Source: Cannabis sativa (lineage: Eukaryota; Streptophyta; Magnoliopsida; Rosales; Cannabaceae). Taken from it: 64,000 bases of DNA. The notes beneath the pieces are model-generated. The model made no database searches and had not been told where the DNA came from. It was given only the letters and a program-made list of their open reading frames with translations. The stretch lies in contig NC_083602.1 of NCBI RefSeq assembly GCF_029168945.1, forward strand, positions 31,545,323 to 31,609,322. Direction: 5' to 3'. The translations under genes and the position numbers were made by a program. The stretch's first letter is position 1; each line of letters starts with the position of its first letter. Below are positions 24,601-36,442 of this stretch, one piece after another.

Positions 24601-27600
24601 TTTTGACCTTATTTAAATTTAAAATAGATATTTATAATCATGTAATTTTAAATAGATATAAGATAAAAAGTAGGTTTAATTTTAAATTTTTTTTTATTTT
24701 CGAAATTTAATTTTAAATTCCGAAATTAATTCTTTTTTAAATTATTTTTCGAATATTAAATTTTTTTTTAATTTAATTATTTATTTATTCGAAATTATTT
24801 ATTTAAAATTAAATAAATCCTACTTCCAACTATCCAGCTAACCCTGTTGCAGGAGTATGTGTTTTAGCTTGTTTGTAAGTTTTCAAAACCTATTATTACT
24901 TGATTGCAAATAGCCATGGTTACTTTTTGCCAGATCTAATGATCTGATGGCTCCCTTGGTCAAGTTAATAATTTGTAACAGGTAAATTTTACAATCTTCT
25001 TTCATCTGTGTATGACCTAGCAACATGATAGGACCCATCCAAAGTGTGCCTGTGTGAGCCTATGTGTTTAATTTGATTATAGATACATATAGGTTGTTGT
25101 TGCTAAAATAAATTATCATAGTTCTTGATAGAATTTATTTAGGCCCATTTAGTTATTGGGCTTATTCAATGAATAACAGTTGTTCTTATTAAGGTTAAAT
25201 TCCTCTCTTTTGGGCCTTGTGTGAGAGTTGGGAGCCATAGAAGTGGGTACGACATACTGAACCCAGCACCCCCTCACACAAACCACCCCAATTGTGAAGG
25301 CCCATTTGCCTGATTTGAATGACTGTACTAGGTTAATTAAACTAGTTTAACCTAATAAAATTGATTAGCAACATAATTAATTTCATTTATTTTGAAATTA
25401 ATTTAAGAAAAATATAGTTTAAGGAATTTTATATTCTAAGCTAAACTATATGTATTTTCTTGTATTTAATTAAATATAGAATTATAACCATCTAGATTCT
25501 TTCTGGAACTTAATTTAAATTTTTCATTAAATATTCCTATTTAAGTTGATATTTAGTTATCTTCAACTAACCAACTTAAATCTGAATATCTTTTGAATTT
25601 CAAATTTCAAAATTAAGTTGAGGAATTTTAGGCATTGGTTATTAAGATTCTTTAGATATTTTTTAAGTTAATATCTTTTCGAATATTAACTTAAAATGGA
25701 ATATTTTCAAATTAAGTGGTTACAACTTAATTTTTGATATTTAATTAAATTTAAATTTGAAAAATATTTAGGTTCTAGATTTTTTCTAATACAACTTAAA
25801 TTAGATATTTTTTCAAATTTTGTGGAAAAGATACTTAGTCAAATAAGATATTTTCTAGATAGTTATTTCTAGACTACTTATTATTTCTAATATTAAATAG
25901 GAAAATATTATAAATTGTGAAATTAATTATTTATATAATTAATTTTGGTACAATTTATTTTAAGTATATTTTTCCTAGTATTAAACTAGAGATTAATAAT
26001 TAAGCCTTCTCTACACTTAATTATTTATTTCTTGAATTTAATACATTTAATTAATTTGAAAATAAAATATCTAAGTTGATTTAATCATCATACTTAAATA
26101 TTTCTTTTTTCATGACATTTAATTAAATAGAAAATTATTTTTAGTTGAAATTTATTTTTTCAACTAAATTTAAATAATTTTCAAAATATATTTTTTTTAT
26201 TTTATTAATCAATTTTCGAAATTGCATTTCTTAAATGCTAGAATTTCGAATTTTATCTTGAAAAATAGATTAAGTTGTCAATTAATTATTTATTTTAATT
26301 AATTCTTGGATCAACTTAAATCAATGATTTTTTCATTTATTGATTAATTTAAAATAAATTGAATTAAAGTATATTATTAGAAATTGAATTAATTAGTCAA
26401 ATGAAAATCTAGATAGATGATATTTTTGCTTGAAGTATTTTTCTAGTGTATTTAATTAAATAGAAAATTAATATTTAAGTTGATTTTCATCATCATACTT
26501 AAATATTTGAAATTTTTCTTATATATTTAATTAAATAGGAAAATTATATTTTTTGTTGTAAATTAATTTTATTAATTAATTTTGGGCCAACATTAAATTA
26601 GAATAATTTTTCCAGGATTTATTTTTTATTTTAATATGCATTTTTCGAAAATTGTATTCTTATATACTTTAATTTTTCGAAATGCAATATATATTTATAG
26701 AAAATTATATTTGAGTTGTAAATTAATTTAAATTAATTTTGTAACAACTTAAATTGAATATTTTTCTAAATATTTATTGGAAATTATTACTAAGATGGAA
26801 ATAATTCATGTTATTTTCATATCCATCTAAGTAAAATTTATAAATATTAAATTAAAATTTATATTTGGAATTTTTCATTCTAAATTGGAAATTTTAATTA
26901 AATAAATATATATTTAAAATAAATAGAATAAATAAAGAGAATCAAAGAAAATACAACTCACTTTAAATAATGAGCTTGATTATTATTAAGAAATTCGATC
27001 TCCATTGTTGGTCTTACAAAAGTTAAATGTTTTCAATATAACCTCGAGACGCTAGACTTCGTCCCCCTATGGATGGTTATTCGTTGAACGCATTTAACAC
27101 CGTAAAATTTCATTTGATAAGTGTTTTGTGAGTTTTCGTCTCTATTTAGACTCTCCCCTACGGTGACTACTTAGAGATAAACTCATAAAACATGAAACAA
27201 TGGTGGAAGCTCATAAAATAAGAATAACCTTGACTCTCGCCTACCGGGACAACGTTGGATTCTTATTTTGATCGAATAAAAGGTTGCTAGAATGTTTTCT
27301 ATTTTAGATGAGCTGACAACTCTATTCAATAAATGATGCTTTGACTCTCGCCTACCGGGACACTGTATCAGTTTGTTGAAAACCTTGGAAATTATATAGG
27401 ATTGTATGTTTTAGTATTTTCACTAGTCATTCCTACTTGCTATATGTTTATAATTTCTGAATTGTGTATGAATTTATATTGAACCATGTTATTTTCTGTT
27501 ATTAAGTTGTAGTTTAATTTCGAATCTTCATTGTTGGTCTAACATGTTTGTTTATCTAATGAGATAAATCCCTAGTGGATTTTCACCATTAGACATACAT

Positions 27601-28254
27601 AATAGTGTAAGATCTCGAAAGATAAGTATTGTATATGCGACATCTAACTGTTCATCAATTGATGACACCTTAGACTAGTATTTTTACAATATGAAACAAG
27701 AAGATTACATAAATAAGATTACTTTGTCTTTCGCTAATCGAAGCATCGTTGGATTCTTATTTTAAACGAAATTATCCTAATTCCTCTTAGCTTATTCATT
27801 TCGAATTAGCTCCATTATATATCATTGGATGAATGGTCTATAAATTATTTCATGTCATTATATTTTCTCTTAAGAAATTAAATGACGTATATGATTATAA
27901 TCCCGAAATTCTATTCCCAATTGATATAAATCCTCAATCTTAAAAATCTCCTACTTGTATGGGCAAATCTGACTTAGAGTTTGTATTAGTAGTGGTGGTC
28001 CAAGAAAGAATTACTCATTATATTTGGTTGAATTTAAGTCTTTGACTTTAATTTTAGAATCCAATAAATTTTCTTATATTTCTAATTCCGTAATACAATA
28101 CAGTTGCACTTTCTCAAGTGTTTAATATCCATCTTTTATTAATGGATTCAAACTGTATGGAATATGAGTTAGGTATTCTGTGACCAGGATCCACTTGCAC
28201 TATTCTAAGAACTCTTTGATGTAACTAAACCTATGTCATCAAAATACTCTACCA

Positions 28255-30183
28255 CATTTTTTTTTAATCTATGGCATTTGTATCTTGTTCATAGTGGATT
28301 TGACAAGATCAATCTCTGCAAAGAGTTAATATGCCTATATCCACTGAAAGTAGTTCATCTCATTCGCAGATGGATGTACATTCAGGGGTGGATATGAGTT
28401 TTTCGTTGTATTCTTAAAACGATCTCTCTAGATTATACCTTATGCAAAGAAATTTGAAATGTTTGAAAAATTTCTTAAATTTCTAGCAATGGTTAAAACC
28501 ATTAAGGTAAGTGGTTAAAGATCTTGCGAACTGATAGGGGTGGAGAAATAGTTAGTTGATATGCAGTTCAAAGATCATTAAATTGATTTTTGAATTATAT
28601 CCAAACTTACCTCCCCAGAAATTTCGAGTAGCATGTTGATGATTAGTTACTAGTCGTTGCCTAATTCCTTCTATGGTAATACAATTTCAGAATGATGTAA
28701 TGGTTGTATACTTAATGTAAATCATTACTAGATTCATGGATGACCTAATCAAAATCTTAAGAAAAGCTAGAACTGTTAACCATGGTTTGTTAGCTATTCT
28801 AAGTGATTAGGGGTGGACCATCCCATTGTCAATAGATAAGAAAGTGTTTGTTCAAACAAATACTACTTTTCTAAGAAAATGACTAAGTCTGAAAAATAAG
28901 TAGCAAATAAAGGAGATATTTAATTCTTGATTCCAAAAGTGTTCTATCATCTTATATAACATATGATGATCCCACTACCTCTGTTGTCTTGTCACAACCA
29001 AAGAGGTTAATACCATTTAGTTTTCTTCGACATAATTCACGGTACCTTGTCGTAGTGGGAGAGTTTCTAGGAACTCACCTTCTTATGACTTGGGAGATAC
29101 TAGTGATTAAAATCTATTGTGAGTTTAAACAAGTAATGGATTGTCAAGATAAGAAACTAAGAAGAAAAGCCAATAGAACTATGGTTTAATCCATTCACAT
29201 GGAATAACCTAAAGTTTTCTATTACAAGGACATAAAAGGAAATTTTCGTTTATAAGTCCATTCAATGGACTTAACAAAACTTCCTGTTCCTAGTATTATA
29301 GGTTTGAGTTTATCTAAACCTATGGCTTGTGGTATACCTGGTAATTACTTACTCTAATGCAAGCAACTTAAGTAAGATGCTGAAGCATTTTCTTTCTAAT
29401 GGCAATCTATAGAAGCTTCACAACTTCTTAGGCATAGATTTTATTTATCTAAGGAAAAGTCTTAACTATTCCAGAAAAGATAAAGCCATGAAAGAATTTC
29501 TTACATCAACAGTGAGAGGTCTTAGATATGCTTTTGTATGCCTTAGACCAGACACCTGCTGTTGAGTGGGAGTAATGAGTAGGTATCAGATTAATCCAGG
29601 AGAAGAACATTGGAAGACAATCAAGTAAATCTTAAGATAAAGAAGAGGAACTATATGTTAGTCTATAAGAGTGTGTTTAAAAACTCTTAGACTACACCAT
29701 ATCAGATTTCGAAATTTGCCTTAGTGCTAGAAAATCTTTTCGATAAGATGGTGGTTACTACGGGGGTGGAATAGTGATTTTGGAGAAGTTTAAAAACCTA
29801 TCTGAAGTCTACAGGTCTACCGGAGAGAGCGGAATGTTAAAGTCAGCAGGAAAGGTACTTATTCAGTCTAAGGAAAGTTCTATACATCTTTGGCACCATT
29901 CCAAATTGCCTTAAACTACTAGTGTTAATTTCCTGATTAACCAAAAGTAGTTGCCAAAGGTATAGAATCCAATATCCTAAGAGAGTAGACATATAGAGAG
30001 GAATTTCACATTATCAATGATTTTGTGATTAAGGAAGAGTAATGGTGGAGAAAAGGTTGTGGTTAATTCAACCTTTCAGATCCTATTACGAGGAGTTTAC
30101 TACTACTACACTTGATTTGTATATCAAGGTGTTGAGATTATTTGAAACGCACTTTTTGTTTTATATTAGTGCAAGTGGGAGTT
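28255..30183 (+). pseudogene. Decayed Ty1/copia pol of copy 2
   Basis: It is collinear with 10,380-12,307 and shows the same remnants: pre-integrase (28,262-28,350), RT end near 29,453, RPDT and SRYQINPGEEHW near 29,545-29,620, and the RNase H tail near 30,005-30,055. The TGA after RPDTCC and the TAA after HWKTIK are in both copies, so they predate both insertions. The purine tract GCAAGTGGGAG lies just before the 3' LTR. Confidence 0.8.
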
Positions 30184-32070
30184 TGTTGGGTTTTATGCCC
30201 TAAATAAAACTCATTTCAATATAATCAGATTTACTTATTAATATAGATCGTAAATAACATTTAATGTTGCATGGTTCACATGATTTATTTCATGATTATA
30301 TGTACATAATGTATAAATTCATCTGAAACCCTTTTCACATACTTGATCCTGTTTATTGTGTCGTCAACACATTGGAAAGTAAACATGACTATGTGAATAA
30401 ATTTTCCTAGATTTATCAGACACAGGGTTTTACTGATATGATAATCTACAACAAGAGTTTACTTGCATTTGGAGAAGTGCTATGTTCTTTCCAGAGCATT
30501 GGTTAAAGTAAAGCTCAGGTTGGATGCATGGAGTATGCATCGGAAGGGACCGATATTGAACTTTGACTTAGATTTATTAAACTTACCGTAATATCTATTC
30601 AAGTCAATATCGCCTAGTTGATCCTAGATCAAATGATCTTAATCCTGTTATGATTAGGCTCATTCTTGAAAGGCTATTCGTGTTCTTTGATTTGTTAGTT
30701 AAGCCTACTTTTAGGTCAGGGTGATACGTACATTTTGGGAACACGGTAGTGCAATTGAGTGGGAGCGCTATCATAAACATGGAATCTATAGCTTCTATCT
30801 GGCGAATAGTAAGCAAAGGATGATCTCCTTCGAGCTTGACCAAACGAACATAAATGGTGGAGTACTCATTTCACATAAGCTGAAATATCATTTATACGGG
30901 GTCAAGTGTTTTAAGGAATAAATACATTGTAGGGTGTAACGGTAATATAATCCCTTTACAGTGTAGATTATTCATATAGAGGATCATTGATCACATTAGG
31001 ATTATAACAATGGATAACTAATGATGTGTCTATATGGTGGAACATATAGAGCATTCTATATACTGAGAGTGCAATTCTAAGTTCTATGCGTGGATTCAAC
31101 GAAGAATTAATAAGTTAGTGAATTTTAGTGCTAAATTCTTGATCTACTTATTGGAAGCTCGGTTATATAGACCCATGGTCCCCCCACTAGTTGAGATAAT
31201 ATTGCTTGTTAGACTCATGTAATTGGTTTTGATTAATCAATTATAATTCTCAAATTAGACTATGTCTATTTGTGAATTTTTCACTAAGTAAGGGCGAAAT
31301 TGTAAAGAAAGAGTTTATAGGGGCATATTTGTTAATTATGATACTTTGTATGGTTCAATTAATAAATATGATAAATGACAATATTATTTAATAATTATTT
31401 ATAGTTATTAAATAGTTAGAATTGGCATTTAAATGGTTGAATTAGGAAATTGGCATTTTTGAGAAAATCAGATACAAAAGGTGTTAAAATTGCAAAATTA
31501 CAAAAAGCAAGGCCCAATCCACTAAGTGTAGGGCCAGCCACTTTTGTAGGAAATTTAAACTGATTTTTTCATTATTTTAATGCCATATAATTCAAATCAA
31601 ACCCTAGTGGAATGCTATAAATAGATAGTGAAGGCTTCAGGAAAATCACACACTTTTCTGAATGAGAAAAACCTGAGCCTCCACTCTCTTCTCTAGCCGC
31701 CACTCTCTCTCTCTCTTTTCTTCCTCAATATTTCGAACCTCTCTTAGTGATTAGAGTAGTGCCCACACACATCAAGCAATACCTCAATCATAGTGAGGAA
31801 GATTGTGAAGAAAGATCATCAGCAAAGGAGTTTCAGCATCAAAGATTCAGAGAAAGAGATCCAGGTTCAGATATTGATAATGCTCTGCTACAGAAAGGAA
31901 TCAAGGGCTAGATATCTGAACGGAAGGAGTCATTATATTCCGCTGCACCCAATGTAAGGTTTCTTAAACTTTATATGTGTTTAATTTATCGTTTTAGAAA
32001 GTTCATATTTAGGTTGTTAATAAACATACTTGTGAGTAGATCTAAGATCCTGGTAAAATAATTTCCAACA
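30184..32070 (+). repeat. 3' LTR of copy 2
   Basis: It matches 21,961-23,845 except for about ten substitutions and one TC unit gained in a CTCTCT tract. Confidence 0.95.
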
Positions 32071-32548
32071 TAAAATTGGTACAATATTTTAAAAAAGAGG
32101 TAAGAATGATAGACTTTAAAAAAGAGGGTAAAAAAAAAAAAAAAGGCAATATAAAAAGGGTATTGAGTGTAATTTCCTCTAAATTAAATGGACTAGGTTG
32201 CTAAAATAAAATTTCACTTTGGTAATTTTATTTAGAGAATTGGGCTTATTCAATTAATAACAATTATTTATTTAATGGTTAAATTCTTCTCCTTTAGGCC
32301 TTGTGTGAGGGTTAGGGGGCCAATAGCAGTGGGTACGACATACTGAACCCAGCCCTCCCTCACATGAACCACCCGAATTGTGAAGGCCCATTTGCCTTAT
32401 TTAATTAATTCTATTAGGTTAATTATATTAGTCTAACCTAATTAAAATTGAATTAGCAACATAATTAACTTTTAAAATATATGAAATTTATTTCTTCAAT
32501 AATATTTTAAAGTTAATTTTAAAAAAACACTTAGTTAATTGGCATATG

Positions 32549-33931
32549 TGTTAGGCTATTTTTAGCCTACGTTGTGGGTCACTTTTTATAGTTGTTTTCC
32601 TTCTTTGTTATTCTTTTTAGAATAAAATTACGCTTGTTTTCTTTAGTTTCAGGTTTCACACTTGGAATATATCAATTGATCAAATTTAGAAAAACAACAA
32701 TCTATAGAATAGAGAAAATTTTACAAGAAATTAAAGCTGAAACTTCAAGCCTAAATTTGACTATGTTCTGATCAGATTTTGGAAAAAGTCAAAACATAGA
32801 AGCTTTAGATTTCTTTTTTCTTCTTTCCAACGAATCAACTCATTTGGAGTTCGTATGTGAAAGTTATGCACATTTTGCTGAAAGATGCTGAAGCTGTCAA
32901 ATTTGCTTTAGTAGTCGCGACCACCATTTTCCATGGTCGAGACCATTTTTCATGGTCGCGACTAGGAGGCCAGGCAGAGAGCATGGATTTTCCAATTTGC
33001 CTATGGTCGCGACTATGGGCTAAAGACGAGATTTTTGGGCAATTTTGTAATTTCACCATTTGAAGATATCTGCATTATTTTCTATATAAGGGTTGTGTGT
33101 TTTAGAGGCAAGAGAAGCAGAAATTAAACCCTAGAGATGAAGGAGGAGGCAAAGGAAGAAATTGTGGCGACTCGGAGCAAGATCACCAACTAGTTCTTTC
33201 TTCCCCTTTTTATGCTTTATGTTAATTTCTGTTTCAATTTTTATGGATGTGAACATGAGTTTTTTCAAACTAAATTCCCAATTTAGGGATATGATGAATG
33301 TTAGATGATGTTTCTTCAATTTAGTTAATGTGCTTATTAGCTTTTCTTCCCTATATTGTGTGATTTGTTCTTATTTGATGTAATTACATATTTTAGACTG
33401 GCCATCTTGAATATGGTTTATGATCCTAATATGAAATCTGAGAAGTGAATATTAGGAATGCTCTAATAGGACAAACATAAGTTTTGATGTAAAACGAGAG
33501 TATTTACATAGCTTATGTGATTTTTAGATTCTGAATTTAATGCAAGTAATATATTAATTTACTTCAGAAATGCAAGTAGATAATATATGATTTAGGACCT
33601 TAATGATCTGAGAAGAGTTAGGGTTAATTTGATAATCTGTCATCACCAAAAGGGAGATAATTAATAATTAACATTAACAATTGAGAATCTGAACTAACAG
33701 GATTCATATTCCTATATATTCATCCATAATTAATTACACTTTTTATTATTATTTTCCTGCTTTTCAATTTTTAGTTATTTAATTATTCAACATTATTATT
33801 GATTCTACCAAATAGAAACAAGAATTCAATTGATTGGTACTTAGCTACAGTCCTCGTGGGAACGATCTCACTTATCTGAGTATTACTTGTTAAAACGATA
33901 CGTATACTTGCGTGTTGGATTTATCACAACA
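32549..33931 (+). mobile_element. Solo LTR of a different LTR-retrotransposon family
   Basis: A 1,383-bp LTR starts TGTTAGGC and ends TCACAACA, flanked by the exact duplication ATATG (32,544-32,548 and 33,932-33,936). TATATAAGGG near 33,093 is the probable TATA box. The block near 33,850 (GTCCTCGTGGGAACGATCTC) is typical of the 3' part of plant gypsy (Athila/Tat-like) LTRs. No internal domain remains, so it arose by recombination between two LTRs. Confidence 0.85.
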
Positions 33932-33936
33932 ATATG

Positions 33937-35230
33937 ACATCAACCTGGTCGCTAGGTAAGTGTAAAAACGTTCAAGGGGTGTACTTTAAGATTCTTAAGT
34001 GATATTTGACATCACTTAGTCTATTTATGTGTTCTAACAAAGTTGGTCACCGGTTCTTGGAGATATTGTTATTTTGTGGAAATGAGAGACTCGAAACTCT
34101 TCATTTTCCTTGGGAATGTGACTTCTCTGAGTTCATAAATCTTTGTCATTGTGAAAAACTAGATGGACGGTTGAAACGACATCAGATTCGGATAAGTAGA
34201 TGCCACCACACCAGGCCTTTTATCAACGTGGGTGCTTGGTACTTACTCCCGAGCTTCTGGGATCTCATTTTTGATACTTCTATGGCTTCTGAACTTGAGG
34301 GCAAGGTCTCCTACCCTGTTTTTGACCATTCCAGAAACAATGGTTGCATCAAATTTGAAATTTAAGCAATTGAAGGCAGCGTCCCAGGTTGATTATGGTT
34401 TTTTCTCTAACTTTGCTTGAATCTTCATTATTTCTGATGAAGGAAAAAAATTCTTGGAACACTTTTTGCTGAACTTGATTGGAAACAGCCCAGGTTGACA
34501 ATATGTCAACCTAGGCGCTGGGTCCTAGTTTTGGCCCTCTAGAATTAACGTTTGGTCCCTGAAAATAGTTGAATCTCAATGTTTTCTTAAAACAAAGAAG
34601 ATTCTCAAAAGAATTCCTGAAAACTCCATTTGAAATGGCCCAAGTTAACAAAAGGTCAACCTGGGCGCAAGGCCAGCCCCAGGTGTCAACCTAGGCGCTA
34701 GCCCTATTTTTTGTACCCAGGAAGTGTTGTTTTTCCTTTTAAAGGACCTATATTTCCCTATTTTTGATGAAGACGAAGAAGATGAAAAAGCCAAATTTTC
34801 AATCAAATACTTGGAAGGCGCCCAGATTGACAGATTGTCAACCTGGGCGCTGGGTGCTTGGGGCCTCGGGTGCTCAAAAATCAACTTCCTCAGATTCTAA
34901 TTCAGATGCCTCAAATATGTCCATGGTATGTCTATTTGATGTCCTAATGCATGTTTTGATCCTTTTGCACGAAGACGGTCCCAAAAATTGAAACCTTAGT
35001 TGAGGATGTCAACTTGCGCGCTGGGTGAAATCTTAGGTGCCCAAGCTGGCTTTTAAGTTGTAGGTTCATGTAATTTTAGCTCTCGGATCTTGGATTAGGT
35101 TGCTCTATGTCTTCATGGTACATAATACTAAAAGATAGTGAGTTGGATTCAAGTTATTGAAGTTTGAACTTCCATCCTGGAGATCTCGAAATCAACCTGG
35201 GCGCATGGCTAAGGTCCCCTCGTAGGTCGA
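33937..35230. other. Unclassified repetitive DNA with a recurring GTCAACCTGGGCGC motif
   Basis: Variants of TGTCAACCTGGGCGCTGGG occur at about 33,940, 34,505, 34,655, 34,685, 34,837, 35,008 and 35,190. Several are preceded by the inverted word GCCCAGGTTGACA, so short hairpins can form. This looks like LTR or other retrotransposon sequence. Frames of about 119 codons at 34,006-34,365 and 75 codons at 34,764-34,991 have no recognisable domain. I cannot assign the element or its ends. Confidence 0.5.
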
Positions 35231-35740
35231 CTGCTATGACTCGGGTCTACTCAACTCTTTGATGTCATTCTTCATGCCACATGTCAAACATTGATGTCCA
35301 TGTCACCATGAAAAGTTTTTGGGTTAAAAATAAATATACTAGTTATCAAAGTAAACCGGTTTGTGAAATAAAATTTGACAAAGATGAACACGGAGATTTT
35401 ATAGTGGTTCACCCCTTTTCGATGGTAATAGGCTAGTCCACTTAGAGTGAAATTGATCTCAATGATCAAGGATAATTCTCCAGAGTTATGTTCTCCATGA
35501 GTTCAATCCTCAAGTGAGTTTTTAGAACGAGAGAATGAGAGCACAAGAGAATGATTTCGTGAGAATCAAAATTGAGGTCCCTTTACAAGTGACTCCACTC
35601 CCCTTATATAAGTTTTCATCTATGATTTACAATCTCTTAATCACAGGAGCACCTTCCTATAACTATGGTCGGGTTAGGTTTAAAATACAAAAGTCACATT
35701 TCAAAATAAATATCTAAAAAATGATAAAAGATGAATGTGT
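35231..35740. other. LTR-like fragment, family uncertain
   Basis: The sequence around 35,395-35,450 (ATAGTGGTTCACCCC, then ATAGGCTAGTCCACTT) is the kind found in plant LTRs. No matching partner, target duplication or coding remnant was found. Confidence 0.35.
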
Positions 35741-36095
35741 CTTTCAAGTAATGTTGGTGAGTCGTGAGAGACATGTGTCGAGGTGAGGCCCCTCTATTGG
35801 GCTGAGATGATGGAAGCGTGAGGCCCCCTTTGAGCCGAGACGACATGAGGAGGTGAGGACCCCCATTTGGTCCGAGATGATGGAGGTGTGAGGATTTGCT
35901 TCCTTAGTCCAAGGTGAGGAGGTACCAATGAGAGTGGTGATGAGACTTTCCTTTTTGGTCCAAGGTGAGGGCGTTACAAGGAGATTGGTGAGGAGACTTT
36001 CATTTTTTGTCCAAGGTGAGGAGGTACCAAGGAGACGCCTCCTTGGTCTCAAATGCCATGAGGAGGTGAGGAACCCCATTTAGGCCGAGACAGTG
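35741..36095. repeat. Degenerate tandem repeats, GTCCAAGGTGAGGAGGTACC type
   Basis: Units containing GTCCAAGGTGAGG occur near 35,918, 35,959 and 36,010, and related GAGGTGAGGAMCCCCAT words near 35,846 and 36,063. A minus-strand frame of 111 codons simply translates the repeat (SSPWTK appears repeatedly) and is not a credible gene. Confidence 0.7.
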
Positions 36096-36442
36096 ACGCA
36101 CAAGTAATTTTTTTTTTCTTTAATTTTGTCAATACAGACTCTGTTATTGTCTTAAACATGACATATATAAGAACTAATTTTTAGTTTATTGGGTTTAGAC
36201 ATAAACATATACTATTAGTTACGCCTAAATATTTTTTTAATAAATTTTAAACAGAGTTAGTAGTAACTAAATTGGAAAAAAATTATACTTTTACTTATTA
36301 CTTATGTCGCTAAAAATAAACATTAAATTTATATATAAATCTAAAATTTTAGGTAATTATACCTTTATTTATCCTAAATAAATATACATTTATAAGTTAT
36401 ATAAATGGTGACTTAATTATATACAGAGCAGATACACAAAAA
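36096..36442 (+). promoter_or_regulatory. AT-rich upstream region of the glycanase gene
   Basis: About 350 bp lie between the tandem repeats and the start codon. No coding sequence is visible. It must hold the promoter and 5' leader, but no single box stands out among many TATA-like words. Confidence 0.4.

Larger units (their letters stand above)
21961..32070 (+). mobile_element. Complete long-LTR Ty1/copia-type retrotransposon, copy 2
   Basis: LTRs at 21,961-23,845 (1,885 bp) and 30,184-32,070 (1,887 bp) flank a 6,338-bp interior. The exact target duplication TAAAA lies at 21,956-21,960 and 32,071-32,075, inside the MITE. By eye the LTRs differ at about ten sites (roughly 0.5%), fewer than in copy 1, so this insertion is younger. 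The interior follows copy 1 but lacks the captured dehydrogenase fragment and the 54-bp duplication, and has a private palindromic repeat. It shares pol stop codons with copy 1. Confidence 0.95.
21802..32179. mobile_element. Mutator-type MITE split by copy 2
   Basis: Without the inserted retrotransposon this is about 263 bp (21,802-21,960 and 32,076-32,179). The ends are imperfect inverted repeats (GGGGTAAGTT...ATACC on the left; GAGGAAATTACACTCAATACC reading in from the right). It is flanked by an exact 9-bp duplication TAAATTAAA (21,793-21,801 and 32,180-32,188), the size made by Mutator-like transposases. No coding capacity. Confidence 0.75.
19882..32548 (+). mobile_element. Old copia-like long-LTR element, heavily interrupted
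   Basis: Visible native parts are the last 137 bp of its 5' LTR (19,882-20,018, ending TTCCAACA), a primer-binding-like site, an interior to 21,801, and more interior at 32,180-32,548. The last part matches 7,205-7,450 of copy 1 (GTGGGTACGACATACTGAACC, then CCCCAATTGTGAAGGCCCAT-like sequence). A gypsy element cuts its LTR, and a Mutator-type MITE carrying copy 2 cuts its interior. No 3' LTR is found; homology ends near 32,540, close to a solo LTR. It is more diverged than copies 1 and 2, so it is older. Confidence 0.75.

Noticed and set aside
34006..34365. 119-codon plus-strand frame
   Set aside because: No domain, no intron signals and a repetitive setting; kept only as part of the unclassified repeat.
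35744..36079. 111-codon minus-strand frame with repeated SSPWTK
   Set aside because: It translates a degenerate tandem DNA repeat and has no homologous domain or plausible start context.
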